Source: Alphaproteobacteria bacterium
Lineage (GTDB): Bacteria; Pseudomonadota; Alphaproteobacteria; Rhodobacterales; Rhodobacteraceae
Reading direction: 5' to 3'
NCBI GenBank assembly: GCA_030425945.1
Contig: JAUHZL010000201.1
Location: 1-5,854, forward strand
Length of the DNA stretch: 5,854 nucleotides
Part shown: positions 4,360 to 5,854 of the stretch, one piece after another
Layout of the letters: each line of letters opens with the position of its first letter
How positions within the stretch are numbered: the stretch's first letter is position 1
Program-made: the position numbers and the translations under genes
Notes under the pieces: generated by a model
The model's database searches: none
What the model saw: only the letters and a program-made list of their open reading frames with translations
What the model was told of the DNA's origin: nothing

Positions 4360-5534
4360 CGTCAAGTCGCGACTGGTGGATCGTGATCGGTTTGGCCCTT
4401 GGGGTCACGATCAGCAACGCCTTTGCCCGGTTCGCCTATGGCCTGATCCTGCCGGCCATGCAAAGCGACCTGGACTGGACCTACACACAGTCCGGCTGGA
4501 TCAACACTGCAAACGCCCTTGGATACATTGCCGGGGCCGTCCTGACATTCGCGGCCATCGGGCGCGTTCCTGCGAAGTGGCTGTTCAGCGTTGGTCTGGT
4601 CGTCACGGCTGTCAGCCTGCTCATGTGCGGGTTTGGCGATGGCTTCTTGTATCTGACGTTCTGGCGCATTCTCGCAGGCGTTGCGGGCGCGCCGGTCTTC
4701 ATCGCGGGCGGCACAATGGCGGCCTCCCTGTTCCGTGACGATGCAAGACGAAATGCCCTGGCCATCGCCGGCTATTTTGGAGGAGCGGGGCTTGGCATGA
4801 TCCTCAGCGGTGCGGCCCTGCCCGGCCTGTTCGCCCGGCATGGGGCGCTGTTCTGGCCGGAGGCATGGATCTGGCTCGGTGTGGCGAGCCTTGTCCTGGC
4901 GCCTGTCTCGATCTGGGCGGCCGGTCAGACGGAGATGTCTCATAGCACTGGCCAAGCCGACGGGACCTTGCCTGTTGCGAAGATGGGCTTTGCACTCCTT
5001 GGTTACGGTCTCTTCGCGACGGGATACATCGTCTATCTGACCTTCATCGTCGCATCGGTCCGGGAGGCCGGCCTGGGCGCGGCAACGATCTCCGGCGGGT
5101 GGGTGATCATCGGGATCGGAATCATCCTGTCGCCGTTCCTCTGGCGTCCGGTTCTGGCCAGATGGGACTCCGGCGTGCCGCTCGCGCTTGCCTGCGCCGT
5201 GACCGGCATCGCAACCCTGTTGCCATGGATCTTGCCCGGTGTCCTCGGCTTCGCGCTGTCGGCACTCCTGTTCGGATTGGCGGTCTTCATCGGTCCGGGC
5301 GCAGTGACGAGTTTCGGGCGAAAGAACCTGCCACAGGCCTTGTGGGGAAAATCGGTCAGCCTGTTCACCCTGATCTTTGCAATCGGCCAGACGGTCGGGC
5401 CCGTGGCCGCAGGCGTGATCGCCGACATGACCGGCACGGTCGACATCGGCGTTATTGTCGCTGGCGGGATCTTGCTTTGCGCCGCGGCGCTTGCCGCACT
5501 TCAACGTCCAATTTCACAGGCGATACAGTGCTAG
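4356..5534 (+). CDS. MFS transporter, YbfB/YjiJ family
   Basis: A 392-residue inner-membrane protein with about 12 hydrophobic helices. The first half (about 8-188) has the family signature near helix 1 (NAFARFAYGLILPAMQSDL), a typical helix-2 region SGWINTANALGYIAGA and a conserved helix-4 segment RILAGVAGAPVFIAGG; a polar loop (about 190-206) separates the second half (about 207-384), which includes FAIGQTVGPVAAGVIAD. It begins with ATG overlapping the tetR stop (ATGA) and has only a weak ribosome site, so it is translationally coupled to the repressor. The family contains proton-driven transporters of mostly unknown substrate; pairing with a TetR repressor suggests export of a toxic small molecule. 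Length is normal and nothing is missing. No clear terminator follows. The substrate cannot be read from the sequence. Confidence 0.88.
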   Translation: MTSSRDWWIVIGLALGVTISNAFARFAYGLILPAMQSDLDWTYTQSGWINTANALGYIAGAVLTFAAIGRVPAKWLFSVGLVVTAVSLLMCGFGDGFLYLTFWRILAGVAGAPVFIAGGTMAASLFRDDARRNALAIAGYFGGAGLGMILSGAALPGLFARHGALFWPEAWIWLGVASLVLAPVSIWAAGQTEMSHSTGQADGTLPVAKMGFALLGYGLFATGYIVYLTFIVASVREAGLGAATISGGWVIIGIGIILSPFLWRPVLARWDSGVPLALACAVTGIATLLPWILPGVLGFALSALLFGLAVFIGPGAVTSFGRKNLPQALWGKSVSLFTLIFAIGQTVGPVAAGVIADMTGTVDIGVIVAGGILLCAAALAALQRPISQAIQC

Positions 5535-5730
5535 AGGTGAGATGCCAAGCATGGTCAAACGTCCAAAGACTTGCTTAAGACTACAATGGCGCGTGCCAAT
5601 ACATGGCCACTTTCGGCTACAGGCGGTTTGTTGCGCTCCCGGACAGAGCCCTTTGGTTTGGCGATCGGCCTTTTTGGCCAATCCAGGCAGTTCACGTTTT
5701 CATGCAGATATCACGCGCGCGTCGTGACCC
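5535..5730. other. Non-coding spacer between the transporter gene and the IS end
   Basis: No reading frame here resembles a known protein. It holds a weak hairpin (GGCC, loop TTTTT, GGCC at 5667-5679, with outer GAT/ATC pairs) that has its T run in the loop and none after the stem, so it is not a convincing terminator. It also has an imperfect palindrome TCACG-N7-CGTGA (5711-5727) and ends at the IS boundary. It may be remnant DNA from a rearrangement. Confidence 0.4.
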
Positions 5731-5854
5731 TAGGGTCCAGACTCATTGTCGGTCAAAGCCAGAAGATGACCGCTGCGGCGAGCGCGATGGCTGACAGGAA
5801 GACCTTCGGGCATCTGTCGTAGCGGGTGGCGATGCGCCGCCAGTCCTTCAATCG
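5731..5854 (-). mobile_element. End of an IS5-family insertion sequence (partial)
   Basis: The transposase C-terminus on the - strand stops at 5753, and the element should end shortly beyond it. A plausible outer end is GGTCCAGACTCATTG (5734-5748), next to CTAG (5730-5733), which fits the TA/CTAR-type target sites used by several IS5 subgroups. The boundary is inferred: the other end and the target duplication lie outside the window. Confidence 0.55.
5753..5854 (-). CDS. IS5-family transposase, C-terminal fragment
   Basis: The last 33 codons of a transposase on the - strand, open at the window edge. It reads RLKDWRRIATRYDRCPKVFL and ends AAVIFWL-stop. The pattern (R)LKDWRRIATRYD...F...I...A.VIFWL is the standard C-terminus of IS5-family (IS427-like) DDE transposases in alphaproteobacteria, including the conserved region just after the catalytic Glu, which lies outside the window. 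The fragment has no stop or frameshift. It points towards the tetR-MFS operon, so any read-through from the IS would be antisense to the transporter. Confidence 0.8.
   Translation of the reverse strand, partial: RLKDWRRIATRYDRCPKVFLSAIALAAAVIFWL

Noticed and set aside
4362..5504. Long open frame of 380 codons on the - strand opposite the MFS gene
   Set aside because: Its translation is polar, low in family character and rich in Asp, Gln, Arg and Pro, as expected from the complement of a membrane protein gene; the + strand frame is a clear transporter.
5663..5683. Hairpin GGCC-TTTTT-GGCC as terminator of the MFS operon
   Set aside because: The stem is short with a mismatch, and the T run is in the loop and not after the stem on either strand.
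5571..5822. Open frames in the spacer after the MFS gene and across the IS end
   Set aside because: No ribosome site or recognisable pattern was found, and they run through the IS boundary and opposite the transposase.

Overview
The window looks like alphaproteobacterial DNA, most likely from the Rhodobacteraceae or a close relative. The reasons are high GC, a GTA/prophage-type tail 'megatron' C-terminus, a DUF2793 tail protein and a DUF6127-like membrane protein in the order typical of that clade's prophages. This assignment is by recognition and was not checked by search.

Positions 1-3700 are the distal tail and lysis end of a prophage, all on the + strand. In order they hold: the C-terminus of the baseplate/host-specificity protein (cut by the window start); a conserved phage protein of unknown function; a DUF2793 tail protein ending in a C1q-like domain, probably a receptor-binding fibre; a small DUF6127-like protein with one C-terminal membrane helix; an M15-type zinc peptidase endolysin with an unusual C-terminal membrane helix; and a two-component spanin pair. 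The outer-membrane spanin lipoprotein starts inside the inner-membrane spanin gene in another frame. Two intergenic gaps (before the DUF2793 gene and before the endolysin gene) share one layout: TAGCCC at the stop, a GC-rich hairpin, a T-rich stretch, then TTCTGGAG as Shine-Dalgarno and a CCCATG start. The spanin operon's end carries the first part of the same module.

Positions 3701-5534 change character. They hold a TetR-family repressor and, with an ATGA overlap, a YbfB/YjiJ-type MFS transporter. A 16-bp palindrome resembling the NemR operator (TAGACC-N4-GGTCTA, one mismatch) covers the repressor start codon, and a candidate promoter would start transcription at or next to the ATG. The repressor's only cysteine (C104) sits where NemR has its reactive cysteine. 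I read this as a self-regulated, possibly electrophile-responsive efflux unit. It is either prophage cargo or host DNA just beyond the prophage end.

Positions 5535-5730 hold no gene I can support. From about 5731 the window enters an insertion sequence, with the C-terminus of an IS5-family transposase on the - strand cut by the window end. No integrase, tRNA, rRNA or CRISPR array is visible.
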